Shown here one piece after another: positions 10,423 through 22,826 of a stretch of 64,000 nt of DNA. The position numbers were made by a program, and so were the translations under genes. The stretch comes from Triangularia verruculosa (Eukaryota > Ascomycota > Sordariomycetes > Sordariales > Podosporaceae): assembly GCA_033296885.1 (NCBI GenBank), contig MU863878.1, positions 124,001 to 188,000 on the forward strand. Reading direction: 5' to 3'. The notes under the pieces were generated by a model. That model worked only from the letters and a program-made list of their open reading frames with translations. It was not told the DNA's origin and searched no databases. Within the stretch, counting starts at the first letter, position 1, and every line of letters begins with the position of its first letter.

Positions 10423-13400
10423 TCGGGAATATGGTGGCTTGGGATACTTGCATATTCGATGCAGGTTGTTTGGTCGAGATCATCGCTGCTGATGTTTGCT
10501 GTCGGTGTTACATCCCAGTGTCGAAGTGGGGCAATCCAAATTGACCAATCAGATCACGTGCACCAGGCTCCCGCCATCACTCCGACATCCTTTGGCGGGG
10601 ACTTGGAAGTTGCAACTTCCCCTGCTGGCTTCTCTGCTTTGACTTTTGTTGTCCTTCTTACTTTCTTCCCACTTTAGATCATGGAGACGGACAGGTCAGA
10701 CTTCAGTTACCGGTTGCCGGGATCAGCATCTCGTCTCAATGCAACGGAAACCTTCCGCGGTGATGTCCCCAACCCTAACTTCCTTTTGACCCCTCAGTTC
10801 GATGCAACAGCAGTGCAGTTCGCTGTCTCGACCCGCGCCCAGCAGTGGTAGCCCGGTCTTTGCACAACGAGCTTGTGGTACTCAACGGTAGAAGTCTTCA
10901 GACCACCACGACATGCCATGGTCCGGTCAGTTTGAGGTGAGGCGCGGCCGATTTCGGGACGTCACTGGGTGGGCTATTCGGTGTCTTCGGCTCAGCCACT
11001 GCCGAAGGATGCCATCTCTATCCGCTTGGCTCTCGGCTCAACTACGCAACCTGAATGTCGACGGCTTACTGAGTTCCCAGCACACCCCAAAATCTGCATC
11101 TCGGCACCAGCCATGGTGAAATGGATGCTGAAATCGACGTGGCACGCGGCATGTGATTTGCTCGGCACCACCCTGCCACCAATCTCGAAGCCAGCTGTCG
11201 CCATACTGTCTCTGCGAAATGGTTCCGGTTTGCGCCCGATTTGCTAGCTGCAAATTCATGATACGACCTGCAAGGCTTTGGTCAGCCTGGCTGGTGTCGA
11301 CAGCTTGGGACATGGTTGTAGCACTAGGCATGGAACAATCACTTGCGACAATGTCCGATTGGCATCTCGGCTTCCCACATCGTGTTCTCACCTAAAAGGC
11401 CGCTGCTGGGGTGTCGATTCTGCTGTCGAGGGAAAGCTCAGGGGCTACAAGTGAGACCTGGGGGAAAGAGGGGCATCAAATTAGTGATGAGCCATCCCAC
11501 ATTCATCCACGGTTGGTGGCGGACCACCTCAACAAAAAATAGCGACTCGGCGGATACCCGAAGGCAAGCGCGAAAGCCACCAATACGACTCCCGATAACC
11601 TCGCTTTGGACCTGTGGATGGCAACAAAGTCGGATTCAGCAGTGGCGAGACATCATGATAGACAAGCGAAGGCACCAGTTGTCAGCCTTGTTGTTTGCCT
11701 TCTCTGCTGGTAGGACCCAGTCTTGGCTGTCATCCTTTGAGGCTCTGTTCTTCTTCTTGGTCGACATTGGATCTGGTGCCTGTCATTTCCGAACTTGGTT
11801 TGTCGATAGGTATCACAGATGAGTCCGACGACATGCAGGGTTCCAAAAAGCCGTTGGCGGCACGTTGTCGCTCCTTCAGTGTGGATACAAAGGCAGCAGC
11901 AGCAAAACATCTTTGAGTGAGGTGTACATCGTCATACCTTTGGGAAATCGCCAATGAAGGGTCTCTCTTTACGCTTCTGTTTCCAGAACGCCATCCTTCA
12001 CTGGCAGCTTGGCCTTTGCAGCTCCAGTGACAGGTGGGGTGTCCAAAGCAACCATTCTTCTCTGTAACCCCTGTCAGCACACCCAACAGCCCGCAGCAGC
12101 ACTCACTTCGCTGCATGTCACGCCATCTCTATTAAACCGCTCTGATGGTGTTGCCAATCCGCTGTCCTTGTTACCAAAACAAGGCTTATCCCATGCACAC
12201 AAAGGTGGCATAGCAGATTCTGTTCCATCAGGGATGCCGCTCTTTGGCATGACCAGAGTCCGATTCGTCTGAATCAAGTCGAAACGGCACACGCCGGCAG
12301 CCCCAGGTCCAATTGGAGGGCAATCTCAAAGATTCCATGAGGCTGCTACTGGCTGCTCCTTGTCGGCATTTAAAACAGGCGAATGCCAGGTCTTGTTCAC
12401 CGTCCTGATCCGAGACATGTTGACGTTTTTTCTCAAACTCCTTGGGTCATTAGCTACTGCAAGCCCTTGTCATCTCGGCCCTCTTTTATGCTTCTCGTAT
12501 ACCCTCTGGTGTCAAACAGAGTTCCACAAAGGCATCTGGTAACCTCAGGTACCACATCACCTCTTGAGTATTTATTGAACCCCGAACCCCACGCTTTTCC
12601 GTGTGGCTCTCCGGCCCCGGTCGTCTCTCTTGTGTGCTACTGCAGACGCCTTCAACATTGCTTGCGGCACTTTTTCGGCTGTTGGCTTGCATCGTTCACC
12701 AAAAGGCTCTTATCGATTACCCATCCCAACATCTCCCACAACGACCAAGCCGAGCAACATCGAGAGCCGAGTCTGCAAAAGTACCGCACTTTTCCATCTT
12801 CGAGATCGAGAAAGGAAGGAAAGGAGCTCGGACACATTTCGACCAAACATCACCGTGATCTGGGTCAGTTACACACCCTTCTAGACTTGGCACACCACCC
12901 AGCACCCACCAGCGGACATCCTCGACCTCGAGTTCTTCGCGCGTTGCCCTTTTGCGCCTGGAGGTAAAGTACTAAAAGCTTAACCTCCTCAACATTTCAA
13001 CGTCTCAACGTCTCACCGACTCCTGCAGACTGTCCTGCCGAACACCTCATCCTGCATCACGCTCGTCTCCCATCATCCACTGAGGTGACGGCGAGTAGCG
13101 AGCACGGCAGCGTCTGGTGCCGTTCCTCGGACGCACAACAGTTGACTTCTCGAGCCAGTGAGTAGCTTGCCTTCTCCAAGTTGCCGGCCTGGGGAAGCGT
13201 CTCCCCGCTTGTCGCATCACCGTCTCCCGTCTAGTCGGTCGCATTCGCACACGCTCTGCAGTTGTGCTTCGGCCCCCGGGAGGTCATTGGCCCTTTTAGA
13301 CCCGTGCTGTTTCGGCAACCCACAGTTGGGTCACCGGCTCTTTTGTCCGCCTGCTCTCCCGTGCAGCCATATTCAGCGCTCTGACCATTGGTAAGGAGAC

Positions 13401-13647
13401 AACAGATCATCAAGGACGGACCTGCCGAGAGTCTGGGCTACTTTTTAACCATCCACGTTGCGCCCACCAGTCGCACAATCTTATTGCAGTACAAGGCGTC
13501 TACTCGGTCTGTGACTTTCCACCATCGCACTTTCTGCGTCGCTTGGGCCCTCATCTCCGCACTTACGAGGCCCTCACCTCCGAGCTTACCATCAGCACCT
13601 CATCGCTCCTGCCGTCAACTTGAACTGTGAAGTCATCAGTAGGAGTT
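10423..13647. other. Long intergenic stretch with probable AAA gene leader
   Basis: No frame here resembles a known protein and no in-phase exon chain could be built. From about 12850 to 13640 the sequence is pyrimidine-rich, has several GTGAGT/GTAAGG donor-like and CAG acceptor-like sites, and leads directly into the AAA+ ATPase start. It is probably an extended, perhaps spliced, 5' leader. The part near 10423-10680 is the likely promoter of the METTL16-like gene. Confidence 0.4.
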
Positions 13648-16600
13648 ATGGAATCAACAGATCAGCATTCGGTCGAGGTACGTGAAGGGAATCCGCCGGT
13701 CGTCCCTGCGAACAGCGAGGCATCGGTCGAGAACAACACCAAACCAGCCGGAGCCGAGAAGAAAGCCAGCGAGCGGGTTAATGGCAAGCCAAAGGACAAG
13801 AAGTCTGAAAAGAAGTCGTCCAAGAGCAAGCGGAAGAAGGACAACGACGCCTCGGAGTCTTCCGCCGAGAGCGAGACCGATGACGACACTCGGAAATCCG
13901 ACTCCGCCTCGGACTATGACGATAGCTCTGGCGAGTCCGAGAGCGAGTCCAAGAAGAAACAAGTGACAAAAAGACGTCACGAGGCTGGCAGGTCCAAGAA
14001 GAAGTCGCGGGCCAAGAAGTCGAGGAAGTCTCCCAAGTCTGACGAGTCTTCATCTTCATCCAGCGAGTCTGACTCGGACGCTTCCCAAGCCGATAGCGCC
14101 GATGGTTCCGAGGATGAACTCAGCCAGAAAGAGACCATCAAACAGCTCCAGCTTCTCCTAGCGCAGCAGCAGCAACAGCTGGGCATGCCCTTGTCTACAC
14201 CACCACAGATGCAGTACCAGAGGCAAAGCTCGCTTCCGGGTTACAATTTTGTGCCTGCTCGCCAGTACTCCAACGACGACTATGACCATGGCGGGAATCA
14301 GGGGTTTCCTCCTCCTCGCAGTTCAAGGAGAGGCTCGCGTTTGGCCAACCCCTCAGGTGGGAGAGGTAACTATGGTCTGGGCGATGTTGATGCCGAAGTG
14401 GCAAAGCTGATGCTTGATCTCAATCCTCTCGGGGATCGTAAACGGCTGAGTAAGGAGAAGAAGAGGCAGAAGAAGAAGCAGGAGGCGGCAAAGCTCGACT
14501 ACAAACGCGTTGACCAGGTTTGGGACACCTCCATACACAACTACAAACTCCAGGATACGGCCGAGGGTTTGGTTGACTCGCAGTATCACGATTTTCTTTT
14601 TCATGTTCGCCGAACTTTTGACTGGGAGGGAAAGTACAAGGCTACGATTGTGGACATCAAGAGCAAGGCTCTGCGCGAATGCCTTCAGGATGTTATGGGG
14701 AATATCAAAGGTGTCAGCTTAGTGGAGAGCACTCCGAAGTTGGATCCCAATCTGCTGTTCTTGTAAGTTGCAACCTGGTTTTGAGTGAGGCCAGATGCTG
14801 ACCTTCTCTTCTGACAGGTATCTTGATGACTTCAAGAAGCACCTGAAGGAACTTAAGAAGCGCAAGATCAAGGGTAGCAAGCGGGATCACAAGAAAGAGC
14901 AGAAGCGCTTGGGGGACAAGCGTAAGCACCTCAAGGTCCTGATCAAGTATCTCGACAAGGATTATGCCGAGATCAAGAAGAGGTAAGACCTGGAAGCCCT
15001 TTGCCATTTCGCGACGACTAATCATGCGGTAGTCTGTACCCGATGCTGCGAAACGGCCTCGTCACGTTCGATTTGCTCTGGGCTCTTTGGAAACCCAATA
15101 CCCTTGCGTTTGCCCACACCTACAGTTCCCCGGACGAGCCTCGGGTGTTCAAGGTCGAAGTTGCCGAGAAGCACTCCTCCTTCATGAAAGGCGACTACTA
15201 CTATCTGGAAGGCAAGTACTTTGAGTACGACGGCAAGCAGTTCGGCTACGGCAGCGTCGCCGAGGAGATACCCGAGTTCAGAGGCGCCCGAAGAATCACC
15301 AGTTTGAACTGTTATCCGCTCAGCTACCACAAGAACGAAGCCAAAGTGCGCAAGGAGCTGGTGGATCGGGGCAAGAAGTTTGTCTCGCTGGCCGGTGTCT
15401 TCTACAAAAGCCACCAAGGCATGGCGTACTACAAGAAGAAGAAGGGAGTTGTCAAGGTCAATATCAATGGCCGGATCATGGTCGACCCTGCTATTCACAG
15501 GAGGATCAATCCCAACTACCCTATCTCGATGGTGCGACCGAAGGACCACGAGGGGTATTCGGATGATGAGTCCTCTGATGAGTCGGATTGTAGTGCATGC
15601 GGCTCTGATGAGGAGGAGGAGGAGGAGGAGGAGAAGTACAAGCGGAATCCTCGCCTTTACAGACAGAAGCGGGCCGGTAATGAGACCAACGCGGGAGAGA
15701 AGTTGGAAGAGGTGTCTGCGCAGAATGAAGAGACTGCTGAAGAGACCAAAGAGGGAGAGGATGCGGAGAAAGAAAGACCGACAAATGGCGTCAAGGATGG
15801 CAAGAAAATCCCGGAGTTCAGTGAGGAGGATTATCTGATTGCCTCTCCGGTGGTGCTTGGGTTTTCTTTTGCCGAAAAGCTCTGGCTCGAGTTTACTGTG
15901 TCTGGCGTCAAGGAGATTCAGTGGAACGAGACGGCGTATGACTCGCTGGTTCTGGAGTCCAAGACGAAGGATATTGTCAGGGCGCTGGTGGAGTCTCACA
16001 AGTACCATGCGGCCGAGAGTATCGATGATGTGATTCAGGGGAAGGGAAGAGGCCTTGTCGGTAAGTATTTCTCGGTCCCATTCGTATGTGTTGCATGGAA
16101 CTGACGAGAATCTAGCTGTTCTTCACGGTCCCCCTGGCACTGGCAAGACTTTGACTGCCGAGGGCATCTCTGAACTGCTCAAGTGTCCACTGTACATGGT
16201 CTCTGCCGGCGAGCTAGGCACTGACTCCCGTTTCCTTGAGAGCGAGTTGCAGAAGATCCTCGATATCTGTCACGCTTGGGGTGCCATTCTCCTGCTCGAC
16301 GAAGCCGATGTGTTCCTGGAGAAGAGGAACATGCACGACATACACCGCAATGCATTGGTCTCCATCTTCCTCAAGCAGGTTGAATACGTGCAGAACATCC
16401 TCATTCTTACCACCAACCGCGTGGAGGTATGTCTTTCCTCTTATACTCGTCACCTTCCTCACTAACATGATACCAGACCTTCGACGACGCCTTCCAATCT
16501 CGCATTCACATCGCCCTCCGCTACGACAACCTTGAAGCAAAAGCGAGAAAGGCCATCTTCAAGATCTTCATCGAGCGGGTGCGCGCCCACGAAGGCAGCA

Positions 16601-16824
16601 AACTGGGACCGTTTACCGACAACGATTACAATGACCTTGCCCGCAGGCCGCTGAACGGGAGGCAGATCAAGAACACGGTTAGGACGGCCCAGGCGTTGGC
16701 GGTGAATAAGGGCGAGGCGCTGTGCATGAGCCATATCAAGCAGGTGTTGGATGTGCAGGCGAATTTTGAGAGGGATTTGAAGGGGGGTCCTGGGTTTGAA
16801 GATGCCATGAGGGGGTATATCTGA
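13648..16824 (+). CDS. Large AAA+ ATPase with low-complexity charged N-terminus
   Basis: Five exons (13648-14762, 14818-14982, 15033-16060, 16116-16426, 16477-16824) join in phase to 988 residues. The ATG at 13648 is used because the upstream in-frame start is GTG. Residues 1-175 are Lys/Ser/Glu/Asp-rich, followed by a Gln run (LLAQQQQQLG). The central part matches the region found before the AAA domain in fungal AAA proteins (DUF7025 type), with GDYYYLEGKYFEYDG, a Glu run near 15619-15650, and GFSFAEKLWLEF. The AAA core has Walker A GPPGTGKT (about 774-781), Walker B ILLLDEADVFLEKR, and a sensor-1-like ILTTNRVETFDDAFQSR with likely Arg finger. It is followed by a lid ending GGPGFEDAMRGYI. 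ATP-driven remodelling is inferred; the client is unknown. The single ATPase domain is complete. Confidence 0.9.
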
Positions 16825-18182
16825 ATTTTGATGCGAGTTGACTGTCCTTTGATAGGTCTGAGCTATTTTTCAAGGCCTCTTCGCTATCTTTTGAACCGTT
16901 TTCCATATTCTCAGAGGTCTAATAACTAGGTATCTTTTGAGGCTTACTTCCTGCTGTTCAGTGCTAGTTGTTGTTGTTGTCAAGGACGTGCGTGGTATGT
17001 AAGGTGGTGGGTTAGTTATATTGTTAAATCGAGCATCTGATACCATTTACACAGTCTAGTTTCTTTTTTCTTTTGCATATAAAATTCTGATCAGTTCCCG
17101 TCCACCACTGTCGAACCCGTGACATGTAGGGTTTGGACAAGGATCCATCTCGAGCAGATATTCCAGACCCTACAAATTGTAAAAGGTTAAGGTGCATCAA
17201 TCTCATCATCATCCTTTAGGTGCCGTCGGTGTGTTTAGGTACGCATCTCGATCCTCACCAGCAGGACTGCAAAAGCCCTTGGCGGATAATGCGATTCGGG
17301 AGGAGGGTCAAACTCGCAGTCACCCAGAAAATGGTGCAAACTCCTTGTTGGTTCTGAGACATAGGTATCATGATTCTTTTAGGATTGCGACATGCCCGGA
17401 GTGACCACTTGGGACAACTCTGGAGATATTAGCTTCTATATAGGTAAGTTGGGATAGCCATGACTACCTACTGATAGCTTGAAAGCCGGACTCTATCGGT
17501 AAATCACAAACTCTCATCTTCCCGTAGGTATTTTGTAACCAAAAGACAAGCACGAAGCACTTTCAGGACGAGGTCAGCCTGAACTGCCTTGGGTTACCAG
17601 TTGCTCCACAGGAATAGAGGATAGCACGCAGCGAAAGCTTCCCTACTCTCTATATCGTTCCAAGACATTTAAGCAGACTCGAACCTTCTGGCATCTCAAA
17701 TGTCATATCAACAATAGAATAGGGGGGAAAGGGGGCGTAGGGGAGATAAAGCGGGGGTGAGCAAAAAGAGCGACCAAGCTGGGACTCGAACCCAGAACCT
17801 TTACCAGCTGGAGATTTAACTGAAAGTTGAAACCGGAAAGTAACGCGCTACCATTGCGCCACTCAGCCTGAATGTTTTTGGGAGCTGAATGCAGGGCCTA
17901 TGATGGACACAAGAAAAGCAGGATGGCTTAGCCCCTGAGTTCACCCCTTGATTATCCTTGGAGATGACAAGCCACGTCCATTCATCACAAGGTTCGCTGT
18001 ATAAGTACCTAGGAATACAACTGATTCAAGCCCACCCATCCGAATGACTAAAGAATCTCACATATCGACCGCCACAAGAGAAGTTTCTGGTCAAGTTTAA
18101 CAAAGACATTAAACGCATTCATTCATAAACTCATACAACAATCCGACCTACCATCCGCCATCCACCACACTCAAACACCCTA
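16825..18182. other. Intergenic stretch containing one tRNA gene
   Basis: Apart from the tRNA at 17771-17868, nothing is supported. The AAA gene 3' untranslated region probably fills the first few hundred bases, and the 3' untranslated region of the dioxygenase gene the last hundred. Confidence 0.4.
17771..17868 (-). tRNA. tRNA-Arg(CCG) with intron
   Basis: On the minus strand the 98-nt sequence folds as a complete cloverleaf. It has a 7-bp acceptor stem (GGCTGAG with CTTGGTC, wobble pairs allowed), D stem GCGC/GCGC, anticodon stem TTACT/GGTAA, a 5-nt variable loop, and T stem CTGGG/CCCAG around TTCGAGT. The anticodon loop begins TTCCGG, giving anticodon CCG (Arg, codon CGG). About 26 extra bases directly after position 37 form the canonical nuclear tRNA intron. 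Length without intron is 72. A T-rich run (ctcttttt) follows the 3' end, as expected for RNA polymerase III termination. Confidence 0.88.
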
Positions 18183-19298
18183 TTACTGACTCTTCTCCTT
18201 CGCCAACGCTTCCCTCCTGCCCGTGCTGTTAGGGTCCAAATACGGCCTCTCCCCCAACCCCACCGCCCGGTTGCCAAACCTCTCACCATACTCCCCACCA
18301 AGGTAATCAAACGTCGCGCTATGGAACGTGCTCCTGTTATCCCAAATCGCAATGTCATTCCTGTTCTTCCACTGCAACCTCACAGTCAAATCATGGTTCC
18401 TGTACACCAAATCCAAAAACCACGTCAGCAGCGCCTTGGACTCCTCCTCAGTAACCCCATTGATGTGCTTGACATGTCCCCCGACAGGGAACAGCGACTT
18501 CCAGCCTGTAACAGGATTGGTCCTGATCACCGGGTGAATAGCCTTGAGCTCGGTGCCAATGTTTTCCGGAGCACCGCGGGGCTTGTCGTAGAGCTTGAAC
18601 CCGGCGGCCTCGGCGACCTTGCCGAAGCCGGGCTGCTGGAAGGTGACGGTCAATGACTCGAGGAATTTTTGATAGGGCTCGGAGAGGCGGTCGTAGAGCT
18701 CGTAGCCGGAGGCCCAGAGGGTGTCGCCGCCGGTGGTGGGGAGCTCGACGAGGCGGAGGGAGCTGTAGTCGGCGGGGATGGGCTCAAAGGCGATGTCGGA
18801 GTGCCATTGGCCGGTGGCTTGCTTTTTGGGGGAGAGCTCGTCGGCGACGGCGCCGCGGGCGTAGAATTTCTTGTTCTGGATGGAGGAGATGGTGCTGATT
18901 TCCGGGTCGTCGCCGCCGAGCTCACGCTCCGAGTTGAGGAGGGGGTGAATGTGCAGGCCTGAAGTGGCGGGGCGGCCGGTGAGCTCGCCGAGACGGAGGA
19001 TGAGCTTCTTCTGAAGCTCGTTGGTGAGGCCGTCTTGAGCGCGGAAGAAGACGACGCCGCGCTGGGAGATGGTGATGGCGAGCTCGCGGAGGAGGTCATC
19101 GGAGTTGGGAGCGTTGAGCCACTCGACGACGTTGGCCTTGGGGAACTCCTTGCCAATGACGGGTGTGACCTCGAAGGACTCGAATTGGTCAAGGAGTCCA
19201 GTGAGCTTGAAGGGTGCTGGCCTCTCAGGGGTAGCAGCGGCACCCTTCGTGACGATGGGCACCACAGGTGTTTGAGTCTCGACCGCGGAGGGAGCCAT
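18183..19298 (-). CDS. TauD/TfdA-type 2-oxoglutarate-dependent dioxygenase (sulfonate type)
   Basis: An intronless frame of 371 residues starting MAPSAVETQTP; upstream codons in the same frame lie in probable leader and lack a good ATG. The iron-binding triad is visible: His166-x-Asp168 in TGQWHSDIAFEP and His326 in NRSTFHSATF. The 2-oxoglutarate-binding Arg is in RFGNRAVGLGERPYL (about 340-344), and HPVIRTNPVTGWKSLF is the typical substrate-side region. Known fungal relatives (Jlp1 type) oxidise alkyl sulfonates such as taurine or isethionate to release sulfite, using Fe(II), oxygen and 2-oxoglutarate, in the cytosol. Substrate is inferred. It diverges from a Dal5/Yct1-type transporter gene at 20882 across a shared 1.6-kb promoter, which fits sulfur scavenging. 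Confidence 0.92.
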   Translation of the reverse strand: MAPSAVETQTPVVPIVTKGAAATPERPAPFKLTGLLDQFESFEVTPVIGKEFPKANVVEWLNAPNSDDLLRELAITISQRGVVFFRAQDGLTNELQKKLILRLGELTGRPATSGLHIHPLLNSERELGGDDPEISTISSIQNKKFYARGAVADELSPKKQATGQWHSDIAFEPIPADYSSLRLVELPTTGGDTLWASGYELYDRLSEPYQKFLESLTVTFQQPGFGKVAEAAGFKLYDKPRGAPENIGTELKAIHPVIRTNPVTGWKSLFPVGGHVKHINGVTEEESKALLTWFLDLVYRNHDLTVRLQWKNRNDIAIWDNRSTFHSATFDYLGGEYGERFGNRAVGLGERPYLDPNSTGRREALAKEKSQ

Positions 19299-20881
19299 TG
19301 TGTGTTTTTCTGATATGTTCAAGATGTGAGATGATGGTGAGGAGGATTTGAGATGTCTGGCATTAAGAATCTTGCGTCTCTTATACAACCACCCATTACC
19401 GGTCAAGTGCGTATCACCATCCACACCAACATTGTGTGAGGGTGTGCAACCCCGCGCAACACAGTTGCGAAAGTCGCATTCCGCAGGCTGTTCAAACAAG
19501 ACAATGGACCTCCAGTGTACCGTATCCGGCTTCCTCGAATCACTAATCGCCAGCAGGAATGGCGAGCTCCCAATAGCGCATTCCGTGATGCTGTCGAGCC
19601 AGGACGCTGTCCGGACTTAAGGTGGCTCCACAGAACAAAGCAACCCGGCGCCGAGGGCCATGAAACTGCGGGGTGAGGAAACGACATCCGGCTGCGGAAG
19701 GCTGCATTCCCCGTGCTAGGAATCAATTGATGCTGCGTCTTACCCCCACGTTTACCTGTCCGAGCCGGCGCCGTAGCCCCAGCAGCAGCCACAGTCAAGG
19801 GTGGCAGCCGGAGATAATGCAAGACGAGGAGTTCTGTCAGTTGAGTAGGTCATGTCGCCATATACTTTTATCTCGATAACAGGAAGAGTAACATATGGCC
19901 AATTGGAGCTGACTTGTGAGTAGAGCGTTGCAAACCACTGGCTCGTACTTGTGTCCTCGCGTCAGGGGCCAAGCCGATCACGAATCATCACGCCATCGCG
20001 ATTCCACCAACCCGCAACACCACACTCAATTTTGCCCCAGAAACAACTGCTGTTAATGCCGAGGTTCCAACGTAGCGTTTCAGTCGTGGGGTTTTCTTAT
20101 CAGGGGTCATGAGATCAGTCGCATCTGAGAGCCGTTGTCGGAATCTCGTTCTTCCAGGGCTGATGCTCTTTGCGTCGGCACTCCCCTGACATCAACATGG
20201 CGCAGACGGCCTTCTTTGCCATGCCTTGAATATCTGCTAGTGCATCGGAATGAAGAGTGCTCAATTCTTGCCACTACGGCCTAAGATGGCCATAAAACAC
20301 ACCCAATGTGACCTGTAGAGCTAGAGGGCAGAGTCTGGACCGATGGCTTCGTCTTGTGCACGACAAGCTTCGTCCAGCTGATAGCCACGTTCTTGTCCGT
20401 GGCGTCTCTTGTCTTCAAATCCAGGGTCCAGACCTTGACCCTGTCGTTCATTTGAGCTGCCGTCTTCCGTCCCGGATTTTGGCTGAGGGTACTCTCGAAA
20501 GGGGCAAACCGCCTGAACGGGACACTGTAGATGTCGCCATCAGTGTTGAGTGGGGGCGAAGAACCCGGCGGTGGGGTTGGACCACCGACAACTGTATGCG
20601 ATGTGCAAGCCAATATGCATCGATCTGCTCCCTACCCGGTACGAATGGTCCAATACCTCCAAACGTGATTCTGCAGGCTGTATTCGCCATGCCATGTACC
20701 CGTGAAAGTCGTGATAATTCCCGTAGTGTAGCAATCAATATCTCCAGCCCTGAAAGGTGAGTATAAAGAGGGATGTCTCTGGCGATGATACCGAGTGAAA
20801 GAAGTGCCGATCCACAGCAGCGGCCAGTCTTGCCCCTTTTGCATCAGGTCTGACACGAGACGAAGCAGCCAAAACGACTCA
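19299..20881. promoter_or_regulatory. Shared divergent promoter of dioxygenase and transporter
   Basis: This 1.58-kb gap lies between two divergent starts and has no supportable gene. Two sites come within one base of the fungal bZIP sulfur regulator (CYS-3/MetR) consensus ATGRYRYCAT: ATGTCGCCAT at 19852-19861 and ATCACGCCAT at 19987-19996. Both are one mismatch away, so they are candidates only. Confidence 0.35.
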
Positions 20882-22826
20882 ATGGCCACCGTCCTCACAC
20901 GAGAGAAGGCCGCTCCTCGGGTCCCTATTCCCGGGAGTGACTTGGAGAAGAAGGATTTCGATGCCTCTTCCACATCAGTCGCCTCTATTCCCCCTCTTGG
21001 TGAACCCATCGACAAGAAAAAACACTTCTGGCAGCGCAGTAAGCCATATGACGCCGATGCCATCGCAACCCTGCCTAGTGTTTTCGATGATCCCGAGACA
21101 GCAGAGAAATACCAGCCACCAGCAAAATGGTAAGCGCTCCCATGCTGACAGTGGTCGTCATACCAGCCCTAACATTTGCTTCAGGGAAAATACCCACCGC
21201 TTCGATCCCCTCGCGAGGTGGACCTGGGGTGAAGAGAATAGGCTGATCCGAAAGATTGATTTCCGTATCATGGTGTGGGCTTGCATCATGTTCATGGCTC
21301 TGGAGCTTGATCGTGCCAACATCGGCCAAGCCCTAACGGACAACTTCCTCCCCGAGCTACGAATGGATACTAATGGTGAGTAAGACTTTGCCATAGAACA
21401 GAAGAGAGCATCACTGACACTTACCCAGACTACAACCTTGGCAACACTGTCTTCAAGCTTTCCTTCCTTTGCGCAGAACTGCCATCTCAGCTGGTTTCCA
21501 AGTGGGTTGGACCTGATCGATGGATCCCAACTCAGATGGTGCTCTGGTCACTTGTCGCCAGTGCTCAGTTTTGGCTTTCCGGCCGCACCTCATTCCTTGT
21601 CTGCCGTGCGCTGCTTGGTATGCTTCAGGGTGGCTTTATTCCAGACGTAAGAAGTGTCGTCCACCCCCTTTGTTGAAGTGCTTGCTAACAGCGCTGCGCA
21701 GATCATCCTCTACCTCTCATACTTTTACAAGCATGCCGAATTGACCATCCGCTTGGGCTACTTCTGGACCGCAATGAGTATTGCTGATATCATATCGGCG
21801 CTCTTGGCACAGGGTCTGCTGCGCATGCGTGGCGTCGCGGGCCACTCGGGTTGGAGGTGGCTGTTCTTGGTCGAAGGACTGCTGACTCTGATCATCGGTG
21901 TGATGGCGTACCTCTTGATGCCCCCGGGACCTTGCCAGACCGCAAGCTGGTTCAGAGGCAGAGGCAAGGAAGGGTGGTTCAACGAAAGAGAAGAGGTGAT
22001 CATGGTGAACCGGGTGTTGCGCGAGGATCCTAGCAAGTCGGATATGCACAACCGAGAGCGCATTACGATTGGGTTGCTGTGGAAGAGCTTGAAGGATTAC
22101 GACTTGTGGTATGTGCCAGTTGTTGCTTTCTGCCGTCAAGACTGAAACTAATATTGTTGCAGGCCACTATATGCGCTGGGTCTTGTCTTCCAGATTCCAT
22201 TCGTGCCTGTTGGGCAGTATCTGACCCTTTCCCTGAGGGCTCTCGGCTTCGACGTCTTCCAGTCCAACTTGTTAACCATCCCCTACACCGTGGGCCATAT
22301 GATCACCATGTTGGCGGTGGCGTACGCAGCCGAGAAGTTCAGCAACTTGACAGCGCTTTCTGTGACAAGTCAGATTTGGGGCCTGCCGTTCCTAATCTTC
22401 TTCAACGTCGCAGACCTTGCCAAGACCAACCGTTGGGTGATCTACGCTGTCACAACGCTGCTGCTGTCCTTCCCTAACCCGCATCCGATCCAGGTGGCGT
22501 GGAATTCTCGGAACGCAAACTCGGTCCGTTCTCGAACAATCTCGGCTGCGGTATATAACATGGCAGTTCAGACGTCTGGCATCATCGCCTCAAATATCTA
22601 TCGAGAAGATGACCGAGCATCGATGTACAAGCGCGGTAACAGACAGCTGCTTGGTATTCTCTGTATGAACATTGTCGTGTATGCGTTGGTCAAGCTGTAC
22701 TATGTCTGGAAGAATAAGTCGAGGGACAACAAGTGGGCTGCCATGACCGAGGAGCAGAGACTCGATTACCTGGCCAACACGAAGGATGAAGGCAATAAGA
22801 GGTTGGACTTTAGATTTGAGCATTAG
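20882..22826 (+). CDS. MFS transporter, Dal5/Yct1-type anion:cation symporter
   Basis: Five exons (20882-21129, 21185-21375, 21429-21646, 21702-22108, 22163-22826) join in phase to 575 residues. The ATG at 20882 ([13 protein letters not shown]) is chosen over an upstream GTG. A cytosolic N-terminus of about 95 residues is followed by the first span with the family signature [19 protein letters not shown], where Asp-Arg-Asn in the first helix is typical of allantoate permease relatives. About twelve hydrophobic segments can be counted, with the long central loop around [21 protein letters not shown]. The motif NWRW-like [16 protein letters not shown] is present. Family members import allantoate, vitamins, cysteine or other organic anions at the plasma membrane. 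Divergence from a sulfonate dioxygenase suggests a sulfur compound; that is inference. Confidence 0.9.

Noticed and set aside
11343..12116. Frames of 120-160 codons upstream of the AAA gene
   Set aside because: Compositions look random, they overlap on opposite strands, and no in-phase exon chain could be built.
15022..16008. A 328-codon minus-strand frame opposite the AAA gene
   Set aside because: It is a shadow of the AAA ATPase exon: biased codons leave the antisense frame open.
17100..17150. A second tRNA-like T arm (gtcgaacccgtgacatg on the plus strand)
   Set aside because: No D arm, anticodon stem or acceptor pairing could be built around it.
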